A stretch of DNA of 20,996 nt from Thermoplasmatales archaeon. Lineage in GTDB: Archaea > Thermoplasmatota > Thermoplasmata > Thermoplasmatales > GCA-001856825. The position numbers and the translations under genes are program-made. The stretch spans positions 1-20,996 of the forward strand of contig JACWAC010000003.1 of assembly GCA_014874235.1 (NCBI GenBank). The letters are read 5' to 3'. Shown here in pieces: positions 14,053 to 20,996 of the stretch; position 1 is the stretch's first letter; every line of letters starts with the position of its first letter. The notes below the pieces were generated by a model that worked only from the letters and a program-made list of their open reading frames with translations, did no database searches and had not been told where the DNA came from.

Positions 14053-14591
14053 GGGACGCTCTTCATCTTTAACTTGTAACCGATTATATTTACCGCCCTG
14101 TGGATCAGCGGGGTAACCACCAATATTGCAAGCACGCCTTCCCACTGAAACAGCACCCTTGCATCAGACCAGAAGATGATGTAAAAGAATGCGAGTGAAA
14201 ACAACGCAAATGGGTACTGGTCCAGGAAAATAGACTCCTTCCCTGGAGCCCTTCCCATCCTTCTCTTCATGAAGGAACCCACCAAGTCCCCAACCATCGA
14301 GAAAAATGAGAGGACAAGAACCATTGAAAGTGCAGTATAGAAATTACCGGAGAAAGTCAGTTCCCTCACCCCGGAATAGAAGAATACATAATTCAAGACC
14401 AACCCAATGAATGTCCCTCCGAATATTCCTCCCAGGAAACCTGACCAGGTTTTGTGATCTCCAAGGATTCTCTTCCCTCTCCAGATTTTCCCTCCATCGA
14501 TGACAAACCTTCCACCCGTTAACACTGCACTGGGATTGGCAATGAAGGCAGGGATGAATAGTATGAGGGAAGTGATGAATGATGGAATCAC
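14046..14591 (-). CDS. carS: CDP-archaeol synthase
   Basis: CarS (DUF46 family) transfers CTP to digeranylgeranylglyceryl phosphate, making the activated precursor of archaeal polar lipids. It is an integral membrane protein; about five hydrophobic segments are visible in its 181 residues. The family blocks GDHKTWSGFLGG (near 44-55) and GDLVGSFMKRRMGRAPGKES (near 101-120), which probably form the cytosolic active site with the following FLDQYPF, are intact. The start is a GTG at 14591, 24 bp from a TATA box, suggesting a leaderless mRNA with GTG start. Its end overlaps the end of xpd by 7 bp. It is divergent from a flippase gene, so two cell-envelope functions share one control region. Confidence 0.92.
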   Translation of the reverse strand: MIPSFITSLILFIPAFIANPSAVLTGGRFVIDGGKIWRGKRILGDHKTWSGFLGGIFGGTFIGLVLNYVFFYSGVRELTFSGNFYTALSMVLVLSFFSMVGDLVGSFMKRRMGRAPGKESIFLDQYPFALFSLAFFYIIFWSDARVLFQWEGVLAILVVTPLIHRAVNIIGYKLKMKSVPY

Positions 14592-14610
14592 TTTCAGCCA
14601 GACTTTGCGA

Positions 14611-14650
14611 AAATATAACAGTTTCTTAAGAACACCAAGGTTTTTCTATA
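14611..14650. promoter_or_regulatory. Divergent carS/flippase promoter pair with central palindrome
   Basis: The minus-strand TATA box for carS is at 14611-14618, 24 bp from its GTG. The plus-strand box for the flippase (TTCTATA, 14644-14650) is about 26 bp before its ATG. Between them, TTCTTAAGAA (14623-14632) is a perfect 10-bp palindrome. A protein bound there would touch the BRE side of both promoters. Confidence 0.45.
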
Positions 14651-14672
14651 CTTCTCTACTAAGCCCTTAAAT

Positions 14673-16214
14673 ATGGAAACAGCCAAACCTGCATGGATTC
14701 TGCTGCAGAACGGTCTCGGTCTGATACTTGGATTTCTCACCTTGTTGCTGATCTTGAGGGATGCAGGCGTCAGTTCGTGGGGAATATTCTCAACGGCCCT
14801 CTCAATCGGCCTGGTGTTTTCATTCGTTTCCGATCTTGGAATAAACACGGCACACACCAGGATGATCGCTCTTGGAAAGGACAGAAACGAATTCAACAAT
14901 GCGTTGATTCTCGTGAAGATATTCCTAACCTTCATTTACATAGGAGTTATTTTTCTGGCGATCTTCATATGGACAACGGCTCTTCATCAGAAGTTCCAGT
15001 CGCCCTACGTTTACCTCAGCATTCTTCTGCTTATACCATATTTCCTGGGTCTTCCGTACATTCAGGCCAACCGTGCGTTCTTTACCGGCACGCAGGAAGC
15101 CTTCAAAATGTCCCTTCCAGCCATCATGGAGTCGATAACAAGATTTGCCTCGGTTGTCCTTCTGATCCACTTCAACATCTTTAACTTCCCAAATGCTAAA
15201 TCCGGGATACCTGAGATGGCGCTGCTGATCGCCGTCTCTTACACCATTTCCTACGTAGTTTATGCTGTTCTGAGCTTTGTGGTTGGGATGCCATGGAGAT
15301 TCAAATGGCCCCACCTTGAAACAATAAGAGAATACTGGAGGTACTCCTATCACCTAATAAGTGTTTCAATCACCAAAGCACTGTCAGCAAATGTGCCACA
15401 GGTTCTGGTATATATTGCTCTTGGGTCTTTCCCTTCAGGGGTTTACGCTACCGAGTATAGACTCATCCTTATGATGACTGGATTCACCATGTCCGTAACA
15501 ATTCTCATACTTCCAAGCCTGACTTCGCAGCTTGCTTCAAACGGAGATTATGGAAAAACCATGGGACAATCGGTGAAGTACCTGACATTCTTCGTCACCC
15601 CAATCACAGTCTTTGCAATCATCTTCTCGCCGGCCATACTCAATCTCTGGAACTCCGCGTTGATTCCCTTTTCTTATTCGCTTCAATTGATGCTCATAGG
15701 TTCGTGGTTCTGGACTATGTCCATCCCATACTGGACTCACTTCAATGCAGTGGCGAAGACCAAGACCACGGGGTGGCTTAACAACCTTGGGTACTTATTG
15801 TGGATAGCACTGGGCGTTGCCCTAATTCCGAGCAGACTGGCCGATATTCATTTAGCAGGAATGGGCGTGATAGGTGCTGCATATGCATATCTTATCTCGG
15901 GAGTTGTTCTGCTTATCGTGTCCAGGGTTGCACTCTTCACTGAGGTGAAGATTCCCTTTACATTTCAGTCCATCAAGAGTGCAGCATTTTCCTTATTGCT
16001 TGGAGGTGTGTTCTTTTACGTCCTGCACGATTATACCAGAGTGTCGTCAGTAATTGTCATAGGACTCTTCCTTGCCTACTCTCTTGCCTACCTGGGATTG
16101 CTCTTGATTTCTAAGGCGATCACAAGGGAGGAACTTTGGGAGGTCCTGAACATGCTGAATGCGAAGAAACTGGCAAAGTATGCGGTTGACGAAATTAGAA
16201 AGGAGTCACAATAG
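14673..16214 (+). CDS. Polysaccharide/lipid-linked oligosaccharide flippase (Wzx/RfbX, MOP superfamily)
   Basis: This 513-residue membrane protein shows about 14 hydrophobic segments evenly spread over its length, the layout of the multidrug/oligosaccharidyl-lipid/polysaccharide exporter superfamily. The N-terminal NGLGLILGFLTLLLILRDAG pattern (about 13-32) resembles the first helix of RfbX-type flippases. Such proteins move lipid-linked sugars across the cytoplasmic membrane for surface glycans or protein N-glycosylation; the actual cargo cannot be read from the sequence. No glycosyltransferase genes lie beside it, which is unusual for the family. It has its own TATA box and starts leaderless at the ATG 14673. 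Its stop lies 30 bp before the preferred start of archease. Confidence 0.82.
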   Translation: METAKPAWILLQNGLGLILGFLTLLLILRDAGVSSWGIFSTALSIGLVFSFVSDLGINTAHTRMIALGKDRNEFNNALILVKIFLTFIYIGVIFLAIFIWTTALHQKFQSPYVYLSILLLIPYFLGLPYIQANRAFFTGTQEAFKMSLPAIMESITRFASVVLLIHFNIFNFPNAKSGIPEMALLIAVSYTISYVVYAVLSFVVGMPWRFKWPHLETIREYWRYSYHLISVSITKALSANVPQVLVYIALGSFPSGVYATEYRLILMMTGFTMSVTILILPSLTSQLASNGDYGKTMGQSVKYLTFFVTPITVFAIIFSPAILNLWNSALIPFSYSLQLMLIGSWFWTMSIPYWTHFNAVAKTKTTGWLNNLGYLLWIALGVALIPSRLADIHLAGMGVIGAAYAYLISGVVLLIVSRVALFTEVKIPFTFQSIKSAAFSLLLGGVFFYVLHDYTRVSSVIVIGLFLAYSLAYLGLLLISKAITREELWEVLNMLNAKKLAKYAVDEIRKESQ

Positions 16215-16215
16215 T

Positions 16216-16223
16216 GTTTTATC
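16216..16223 (+). promoter_or_regulatory. Putative TATA box for archease
   Basis: GTTTTATC is centred about 25 bp before the GTG at 16245. This decides the start: the spacing fits a leaderless transcript beginning at this GTG, whereas the TTG at 16227 would lie upstream of the predicted transcription start. Confidence 0.4.
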
Positions 16224-16244
16224 TTTTTGTATTATCTCGGGATC

Positions 16245-16643
16245 GTGCCTGTTGAGAGCCTGGAACACACGGCTGACGTCAGACTGAGAGCCTGGGGAAA
16301 ATCCTTTCAGGGAACACTCCTGGAGTTGTCCAATCACATGCTGGGAATGATCTACGGAGAGAACGTTCGACCGGACGAGTTTTTCCACTCAGATGTTGAA
16401 TTCGAATCTGATGAGAGTTGCGCAATCAGACTGCTCAACGACCTGCTCTATAAGTCTGAGTCTATGGAGTTGGCAATAAAGGTCAGGAAGATTACACTTT
16501 GTGAAGGTGTTGCCACCTGGGAGGGTTTCGGCGAAAATGTCAGCAAAAACGATAGGGGGTCTATCCTGGTAAAGGCCGCTACCTACGACAGGATCATCGC
16601 GACAAGAAACCCTCCATTGATCGAGGTCACACTCGATATCTAG
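16245..16643 (+). CDS. Archease, tRNA-ligase (RtcB) activating protein
   Basis: Archease helps the RNA ligase RtcB to become guanylylated and turn over during tRNA splicing. The 132 residues contain the N-terminal HTAD motif (8-11) that binds calcium, the RAWG segment that follows, and a C-terminal part with the GFGE, VKAATYD and IEVTLDI pattern. The family's usual KAVTYH reads KAATYD here. I prefer the GTG at 16245: it gives the normal family N-terminus and fits the TATA box. The TTG at 16227 would add six residues. RtcB is not encoded in this window. Confidence 0.88.
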   Translation: MPVESLEHTADVRLRAWGKSFQGTLLELSNHMLGMIYGENVRPDEFFHSDVEFESDESCAIRLLNDLLYKSESMELAIKVRKITLCEGVATWEGFGENVSKNDRGSILVKAATYDRIIATRNPPLIEVTLDI

Positions 16644-16667
16644 CTATTGAACAGACCTGACAATAAC

Positions 16668-16676
16668 TATTATATC
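16668..16676 (+). promoter_or_regulatory. TATA box of the helical protein-permease pair
   Basis: ATTATATCA is centred 23 bp before the ATG at 16695. No ribosome binding site precedes that ATG, so the transcript is likely leaderless and covers the permease gene as well. Confidence 0.5.
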
Positions 16677-16694
16677 ACCTTCGCATAACACTCC

Positions 16695-17036
16695 ATGGCC
16701 AAAGATGAGAATTTCATCTTCGAAGATTCAAAGAAACTGATGATTTCGGACGAGATTATTGTTCAGGCCATCCAGGAACTCTATAAGGACGAAATCAAGG
16801 AAAGGATAAAAGAAAAACTTAAATCCAATCCGAGGCTGGAGAATGAACTTAAGGAAGCAATACAGGACTATACGAGAGGCAAGCTCCTGGAGGCCGGTGC
16901 TCAGGGGAAGATGCTCAAGGTCGTAGCGGAACTTGGACTGATATCTTTGCCCGAGTCTTTTAGGGATGAGATGGTGAAGACAATACTCAAGGCGATTGGA
17001 CCGGAGCTTGATACTCTATTAAAGAACACGCTCTAA
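16695..17036 (+). CDS. Hypothetical small all-helical protein
   Basis: I do not recognise this 113-residue protein. It is rich in Lys, Glu and Leu and reads as helix throughout: a first helix about 19-46 that is strongly charged (DEIKERIKEKLK) with coiled-coil-like spacing, a second about 48-66, a third about 70-79 and a C-terminal amphipathic helix about 88-111. It has no membrane segment, signal peptide or cysteine. The gene has its own TATA box, and its TAA stop is followed directly by the ATG of the permease gene, so the two are co-transcribed and perhaps translationally coupled. A role as a cytosolic partner of the permease is possible but untested. Confidence 0.65.
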   Translation: MAKDENFIFEDSKKLMISDEIIVQAIQELYKDEIKERIKEKLKSNPRLENELKEAIQDYTRGKLLEAGAQGKMLKVVAELGLISLPESFRDEMVKTILKAIGPELDTLLKNTL

Positions 17037-18101
17037 ATGAAAATAACGGTCAATAAAGCCCTGCTCCTTGTCCTGGGACTTGCGTATTTAGTAATCATTT
17101 TCTTGCGGAGGAGCGTTTATTCTACAGGGCTTGTCGACTGGAATACTATTGCAATTCTTTCTTCCCTCATTGTTGTAAATACAGGTCTGATGCACACCGG
17201 CGCATTGAATCATGTTGCCTACAAGATAATGGAGGTAACGAATAGTAGGAGAAAACTGATGATAATATCCATTCTCCTCACTACAGTTATGGCGATGTTC
17301 CTTACGAATGATGTCTCGCTCTTAATTTTGATACCGATAACGGTTGCGATAGGAAGATTTGCTAAGAAGAATCTTGATGATGTAATAATTTTCCAGGCAA
17401 TTGCCGCCAATGTTGGCTCTATGCTCACACCCTTTGGAAATCCTCAGAACATTATCATGTTTCGGCTGTACTCTCTAAATACTCTCGAATTTGTGAAAAC
17501 AATGGCACCCATATTCCTTGTCTCATTAACTGTATTGATAATATTTTCCCTTATATTCAAGGACGAGAAATTTACCACGAGCGAAAAGGGACCGAAGCCC
17601 AATTTCTACTTCTTCGGAATCTTTGCAACCTTGCTTGTTGTCACCATCGTTGGTATGCTGCTCAATCTGACGGTATACCTCTTCGTCGTTGTGATAGCGG
17701 TATCCTTGATGTCTCTCTTCTTTCTAGAACCCCAGACTCTTATCAAGGTTGACTATGTGCTCATCGTTGTTTTCATTCTGATATTCCTGGTGATGAACTC
17801 TGTCAGGTCTCTTGTAGACCTTCCTATAGGTGGTGGAGCAATTCGAATATTCTTTTCATCCATGCTCCTTTCTCAACTGATCTCAAATGTACCTACAACC
17901 GTGTTGTTGGGGAAAACATCCACATTTGCGGTACTTTCGTATGGTGTAAACATAGGCGGAAACGGAACAATGGTCGCCTCCCTGGCAAACATAATTGCTC
18001 TGAGGAATCTCTCTGGCAGGAACTTCATCAAGTTCAATAAGTATTCCTTTTTGTTTCTCGTCGTTACGGCAGTTGCAGGTTTTCTGATACTTTTCAGATA
18101 A
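17037..18101 (+). CDS. ArsB/CitMHS-type ion transporter (SLC13-like permease)
   Basis: This 354-residue membrane protein has about 10 hydrophobic segments and belongs to the ion-transporter superfamily of ArsB, NhaD and citrate permeases. The two half-repeats each show a re-entrant signature: FLTNDVSLLILIP followed by NVGSMLTPFGNPQN in the first half (about 87-138), and SNVPTTVLL followed by GVNIGGNGTMVASLAN in the second. The first half lies near the N-terminus and the total is shorter than ArsB (about 430), so some helices are absent. The substrate may be an organic anion, arsenite or sodium/proton; no arsenic genes are nearby. It follows the small helical protein gene with zero spacing. 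The next gene has its own promoter. Confidence 0.8.
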   Translation: MKITVNKALLLVLGLAYLVIIFLRRSVYSTGLVDWNTIAILSSLIVVNTGLMHTGALNHVAYKIMEVTNSRRKLMIISILLTTVMAMFLTNDVSLLILIPITVAIGRFAKKNLDDVIIFQAIAANVGSMLTPFGNPQNIIMFRLYSLNTLEFVKTMAPIFLVSLTVLIIFSLIFKDEKFTTSEKGPKPNFYFFGIFATLLVVTIVGMLLNLTVYLFVVVIAVSLMSLFFLEPQTLIKVDYVLIVVFILIFLVMNSVRSLVDLPIGGGAIRIFFSSMLLSQLISNVPTTVLLGKTSTFAVLSYGVNIGGNGTMVASLANIIALRNLSGRNFIKFNKYSFLFLVVTAVAGFLILFR

Positions 18102-18102
18102 G

Positions 18103-18110
18103 ATATATAC
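18103..18110 (+). promoter_or_regulatory. TATA box of the amidohydrolase gene
   Basis: ATATATAC, directly after the permease stop codon, is centred about 24 bp before the ATG at 18130. The spacing fits a leaderless transcript. Confidence 0.55.
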
Positions 18111-18129
18111 GAAAAAGCCATAGCAACAT

Positions 18130-19413
18130 ATGCAAATCCTGTTGAAGGACGGCATTCTCCTCACCGCAGATCATTCACCCAAGAAAATGGATCTGTTCAT
18201 AGATGACAACATTATTTCTCAGGTTTCTGACAGGATAAGAGTGGAGGCGGAGTACGTCATAAACTGCGAAAACAAGATAGTTTCACCCGGTTTTGTCAAT
18301 ATGCATACTCACGTTTCTATGACCAACATGCGGACTCTCCTTGATGATATGACTTTCTCAAAATTCCTCGACACGGGATTCAAACTGGATGCCGTCAGGA
18401 CAGATGAAGAACTGTATTACGGCAGTAAGCTGGGAATTGCTGAAATGGTTCGAAAGGGAACAACGACATTCCTGGACATGTACTACGGAGAGGATATCGT
18501 AGCAAAGGCCGCTGAAGAAGTCGGAATGCGTTCATTTCTGGGATGGAGCATCGTGAACAAGAACCAGACTACCCAGAAAGGAGAACCGTTGAAGAATGCT
18601 GAAAATTTTATTTCGAGATTCAAGGGGCACGAACTGGTTACTCCACTTCCGGCACCGCACGGGATCTATTCGTGTGATAGGGACGATCTGATAGCATCAA
18701 GAGAACTAGCTGATAGATACCAGGTGCCGTATACAATCCATCTTAGTGAGAACAGGAGAGAGGTGTACGACATAGTCAAGAAGGAAAAGAAGAGACCCGT
18801 TGAGTACCTAGACGCACTGGGTTTCTTGAGCGATAGGCTGATCGCAGCACACACAATTTATGTGACTCTAAATGAAATCAAGGTCTTGGGAAGGAATGGT
18901 GTCACGACCGTCAACAATCCTGTGAGCAATATGAAGCTTGCAAACGGGAATTTTGTTCCGGTGATAGAAATGATACAACACGGGGTCAATCTCACCCTTG
19001 GAACCGATTCGGCTGCAACTGGGAATTCTCTTGACATGTTGGAAAATGCTAAACTTGCGTCTCTTCTCCAGAAGAACTACAGAGAGGAGGGGCAGGCATT
19101 GCCACCGTCCCAGGTCTTGGATTTCATGACAAAGAATCCGTGGAAAGTTTTAGGAAAGAATTCGGGTGTGCTGAAGGAGGGAGCCCTTGCCGACATAACG
19201 GTCATAGGAGGAGGAGTCAGTCAGATTCCTTTGAGAGAGGGAAACGCCGAACGTGTTTTGATCTATTCCTCAAGCGGAAGCGATGTGGAACAGACCATAG
19301 TGAATGGTAAACTGCTTTACTCACAGGGGAAATATCTAGGACTGAACTTGGAAGAACTCCGAATGAAGAATGAAGAAATTTTCGATCGCTACAACTCACT
19401 GATATATTCGTGA
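18130..19413 (+). CDS. Amidohydrolase of the MTA/SAH/5'-deoxyadenosine deaminase family
   Basis: This 427-residue metal-dependent hydrolase probably deaminates an adenine nucleoside such as 5'-deoxyadenosine, methylthioadenosine (MTA) or S-adenosylhomocysteine. Metal and catalytic residues are complete: H59 and H61 (in VNMHTHV), H204 with E207 (HLSEN), H241 (AAHTI) and D293 (GTDSA); H177 (PHGIYS) is also in the family position. The SNMKLANG segment (266-273) is typical. One change is visible: the His usually before NP-x-SN is Asn here (N262), and the GTDGA turn reads GTDSA. The C-terminal beta-sandwich re-forms around the GALADITV segment. It has its own TATA box, and its end overlaps the end of the AsnB-like gene on the other strand by 25 bp. 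An MTA phosphorylase is encoded at 9353, so the enzymes might share a substrate. Confidence 0.85.
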   Translation: MQILLKDGILLTADHSPKKMDLFIDDNIISQVSDRIRVEAEYVINCENKIVSPGFVNMHTHVSMTNMRTLLDDMTFSKFLDTGFKLDAVRTDEELYYGSKLGIAEMVRKGTTTFLDMYYGEDIVAKAAEEVGMRSFLGWSIVNKNQTTQKGEPLKNAENFISRFKGHELVTPLPAPHGIYSCDRDDLIASRELADRYQVPYTIHLSENRREVYDIVKKEKKRPVEYLDALGFLSDRLIAAHTIYVTLNEIKVLGRNGVTTVNNPVSNMKLANGNFVPVIEMIQHGVNLTLGTDSAATGNSLDMLENAKLASLLQKNYREEGQALPPSQVLDFMTKNPWKVLGKNSGVLKEGALADITVIGGGVSQIPLREGNAERVLIYSSSGSDVEQTIVNGKLLYSQGKYLGLNLEELRMKNEEIFDRYNSLIYS

Positions 19414-20135
19414 ACAGTTTTGCTTTCTCTCTTGGCGAGTTTTGATACAACGTCTTTAAAACCTGATGAATATTGAGCAGCCTTCTTAGGTTTCCAGGCA
19501 ATCTCGTCATTCAAATTCAACGAAGACGCAGCGGAACGCAAAGCGTATTTTCTCACGCCATTCCTTATCTTCTGGTCGCGAGGAATTCGCGACACCAGTT
19601 CAATCACGCTGTTGTCCAGATAAGGGTAAAAGAGCTCCTTTCCATAGTTAGCTGCGATCGTCCGTTCGAGTGGAACCACACTTTCCAGAACTTTCTTGAG
19701 GTCTTGCTCAGACGTGTCTTCTCGCTCGTACTTCTTGTACCCCAAGAAAAGTTCGTCAGCTCCCTGGCCAGTTGCGAGAATCGAAACTGTTGACTCCCTG
19801 CTCACAAAGTAGAGCGGAAGTTCAATCAAGATCACCAGTGGGGATGTTTCACCCGTAAGATCCTTGATTGAACGAATCCCCTTCACAGTTTCTTCTTCAT
19901 TCTTGACGAGAGAGTTGAGATGCAACCCGAGTAAGCTGGCAGCTTTAGGAGCCCACACAGAGTCATGAGAGGCCGGTGCGAATGAAGAATACAAATGAAC
20001 TTTCTTGCGATCTCTGTTCAGGAGATGTGCCACAAATGAGCTGTCCAGCCCTCCAGAAAATAGAACACCCACATTGCCTGGAGCATCCCGCACGGAATAC
20101 TCAAAGACCCTTTTTAGCTGGTCCTGCCATTCCAT
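19389..20135 (-). CDS. Stand-alone asparagine-synthase (ATP-pyrophosphatase) domain protein
   Basis: The 248 residues correspond to the C-terminal synthetase half of AsnB only. The PP-loop SGGLDSS is at 27-33, the GQGADELFLGY motif at 123-133, and the family's YPYLD segment and a basic WKPKK motif appear further on. There is no N-terminal glutaminase domain, so glutamine cannot be the direct nitrogen source; free ammonia or a separate partner would be required. ATP activation of a carboxylate is the likely chemistry, but whether the product is asparagine is unknown. The start overlaps the last 22 bp of glyS, so the genes are co-transcribed. The ATG at 20135 is used because the PP-loop is close behind. 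The end overlaps the amidohydrolase gene. Confidence 0.82.
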   Translation of the reverse strand: MEWQDQLKRVFEYSVRDAPGNVGVLFSGGLDSSFVAHLLNRDRKKVHLYSSFAPASHDSVWAPKAASLLGLHLNSLVKNEEETVKGIRSIKDLTGETSPLVILIELPLYFVSRESTVSILATGQGADELFLGYKKYEREDTSEQDLKKVLESVVPLERTIAANYGKELFYPYLDNSVIELVSRIPRDQKIRNGVRKYALRSAASSLNLNDEIAWKPKKAAQYSSGFKDVVSKLAKRESKTVHEYISEL

Positions 20136-20996
20136 TGATTTGACCCAAGATATTTTGGTATATCCTCAGTCTTGATCCTGATCTGGTTCATCGTATCTCT
20201 GTGCCTGAGCGTAACGTCCCCGTTCTTTAGGGAGTCGTAATCGATAGTGATGCAGTACACAATTCCCACTTCATCATATCGGGAGTACCTCTTCCCTATG
20301 GAACCTGAATCATCGTACAGGACTGAAAAGTTCCGTTTCAGCAAATCTTCGTAGATTGAGCTGGCTTCGACGTCAAGATTGTCCCTGTTCATCAAAGGCA
20401 GTATTACGGCTTCGTAAGGAGAAACAGCATTCGGTATGCTCAAAAAGACATATCCAGAGTCCTCCCTGGTCGAAAGATTGTGATCTAGTACTGTATAGAT
20501 GATTCTGTCAAGCCCAAATGCTGGCTCTACAACAACGGGAACAAAATTTTCCCTATCAACTGTCACCTTCTCTTCTCTTTCTACAATGAATCTCTTCAAG
20601 TCTATCTTCTCTCTGCCTATTTCTATCTCCGTCTTCCCCTCTTTCAGTGCAGATATCATCCTTGCCGAGTCTTCAGGAAATTCAGACTTCACCCTCTGGT
20701 AATCTATACCCTTCACGTTCTGGATTACTTCCTTTTTCGGAATCACCCTTTGCGCGTAGAGATCTTTTCCGGATGTCTTTATGTGATTTGTCAGGTCAAA
20801 AGTTCCTCGGTGGGAATTTCCGGTTATTTCGATCCAACCCAGGTCAGTGAGCGCCTCTGCGTCCCAGGTCTCCGAAGAGTAATGAGCTCTCTCCTCCTTC
20901 CTGTGTTGTCTGAACCTGAGTCTCTCTAAATCAATTCCGACTCTTGAGTAAAACCTCAGTGCGAGACCCATGAAGTATGCCATAGGTTGGCTGCTC
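20114..20996 (-). CDS. glyS: Glycyl-tRNA synthetase, C-terminal part (cut by window edge)
   Basis: The visible 290-odd residues are the C-terminal portion of a eukaryote/archaea-type alpha2 class II GlyRS; the gene continues beyond the right edge, so the start is not seen. The FRQHRKEERAHYSSETWDAE block, typical of the enzyme, is near the left end. Class II motif 3 is the VEPAFGLDRI segment, about halfway along. A C-terminal anticodon-binding domain follows (SPYEAVILPLM to VTLRHRDTMNQ). The frame is open to the edge and intact. It overlaps the downstream AsnB-like gene by 22 bp. Confidence 0.93.
   Translation of the reverse strand, partial: SSQPMAYFMGLALRFYSRVGIDLERLRFRQHRKEERAHYSSETWDAEALTDLGWIEITGNSHRGTFDLTNHIKTSGKDLYAQRVIPKKEVIQNVKGIDYQRVKSEFPEDSARMISALKEGKTEIEIGREKIDLKRFIVEREEKVTVDRENFVPVVVEPAFGLDRIIYTVLDHNLSTREDSGYVFLSIPNAVSPYEAVILPLMNRDNLDVEASSIYEDLLKRNFSVLYDDSGSIGKRYSRYDEVGIVYCITIDYDSLKNGDVTLRHRDTMNQIRIKTEDIPKYLGSNQWNGRTS

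Noticed and set aside
16227..16244. TTG start for archease six codons upstream
   Set aside because: The predicted transcript begins near 16245, and the conserved archease N-terminus fits the GTG there.
1..20996. CRISPR array, insertion sequence, integrase or defence genes
   Set aside because: No regularly spaced direct repeats, transposase motifs or terminal inverted repeats were seen, and the recognised genes are housekeeping or orphan types.

Overview
The window looks like chromosomal DNA of a euryarchaeon, most likely a Thermoplasmata (Thermoplasmatales-type) organism. Evidence in the sequence: CDP-archaeol synthase, an LSm/L37e/PurF gene string, an XPD helicase with an iron-sulfur domain, a beta-CASP RNA nuclease, archease and eukaryote-type GlyRS. 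Most transcription units begin with a TATA-like box 22-26 bp before the start codon, so leaderless mRNAs are probable; genes inside operons carry GGAGG-type ribosome binding sites. The lineage call is inference. No rRNA, tRNA, CRISPR array, insertion sequence or integrase was found, and no gap without a gene exceeds about 230 bp.

Left part (1-6845): a small orphan gene (108-443), then a 226-bp gap holding four inverted repeats, then a tightly packed plus-strand operon. The operon encodes a four-subunit 2-oxoacid:ferredoxin oxidoreductase (gamma, delta, alpha, beta), a two-subunit indolepyruvate-type oxidoreductase (iorA, iorB) and ketopantoate reductase (panE). It joins ferredoxin-linked 2-oxoacid decarboxylation to a step of coenzyme A synthesis, and CoA is the co-substrate of those oxidoreductases.

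Middle part: convergent to it, the minus-strand unit lsm - rpl37e - purF (8623 down to 6870). The 53-aa L37e gene is easily missed, and the start of purF lies inside it. Divergent from lsm is an orphan 168-aa protein with PH-like features, preceded by two palindromes. Next comes a plus-strand operon: MTA phosphorylase, beta-CASP nuclease (aCPSF2-like), a one-component regulator (HTH plus periplasmic-binding-protein-like domain) and XPD helicase (9353-14052).

Right part: carS (minus) and a 14-segment flippase (plus) share a divergent promoter region with a palindrome at its centre. Then follow archease, a small helical protein joined to an ArsB/CitMHS-like permease, and an MTA/SAH/5'-deoxyadenosine deaminase-like amidohydrolase. 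On the minus strand, a stand-alone asparagine-synthase domain protein lies downstream of, and overlaps, glyS, which runs off the right edge.

The window is mainly compact housekeeping DNA. I found no clear defence system or mobile element. The items most worth following are the purF propeptide encoded inside rpl37e, the combined por/ior/panE operon, the palindromic operator candidates, and the orphan or oddly partnered genes (PH-like protein, HTH-PBP regulator, GlyRS-linked AsnB-like domain).
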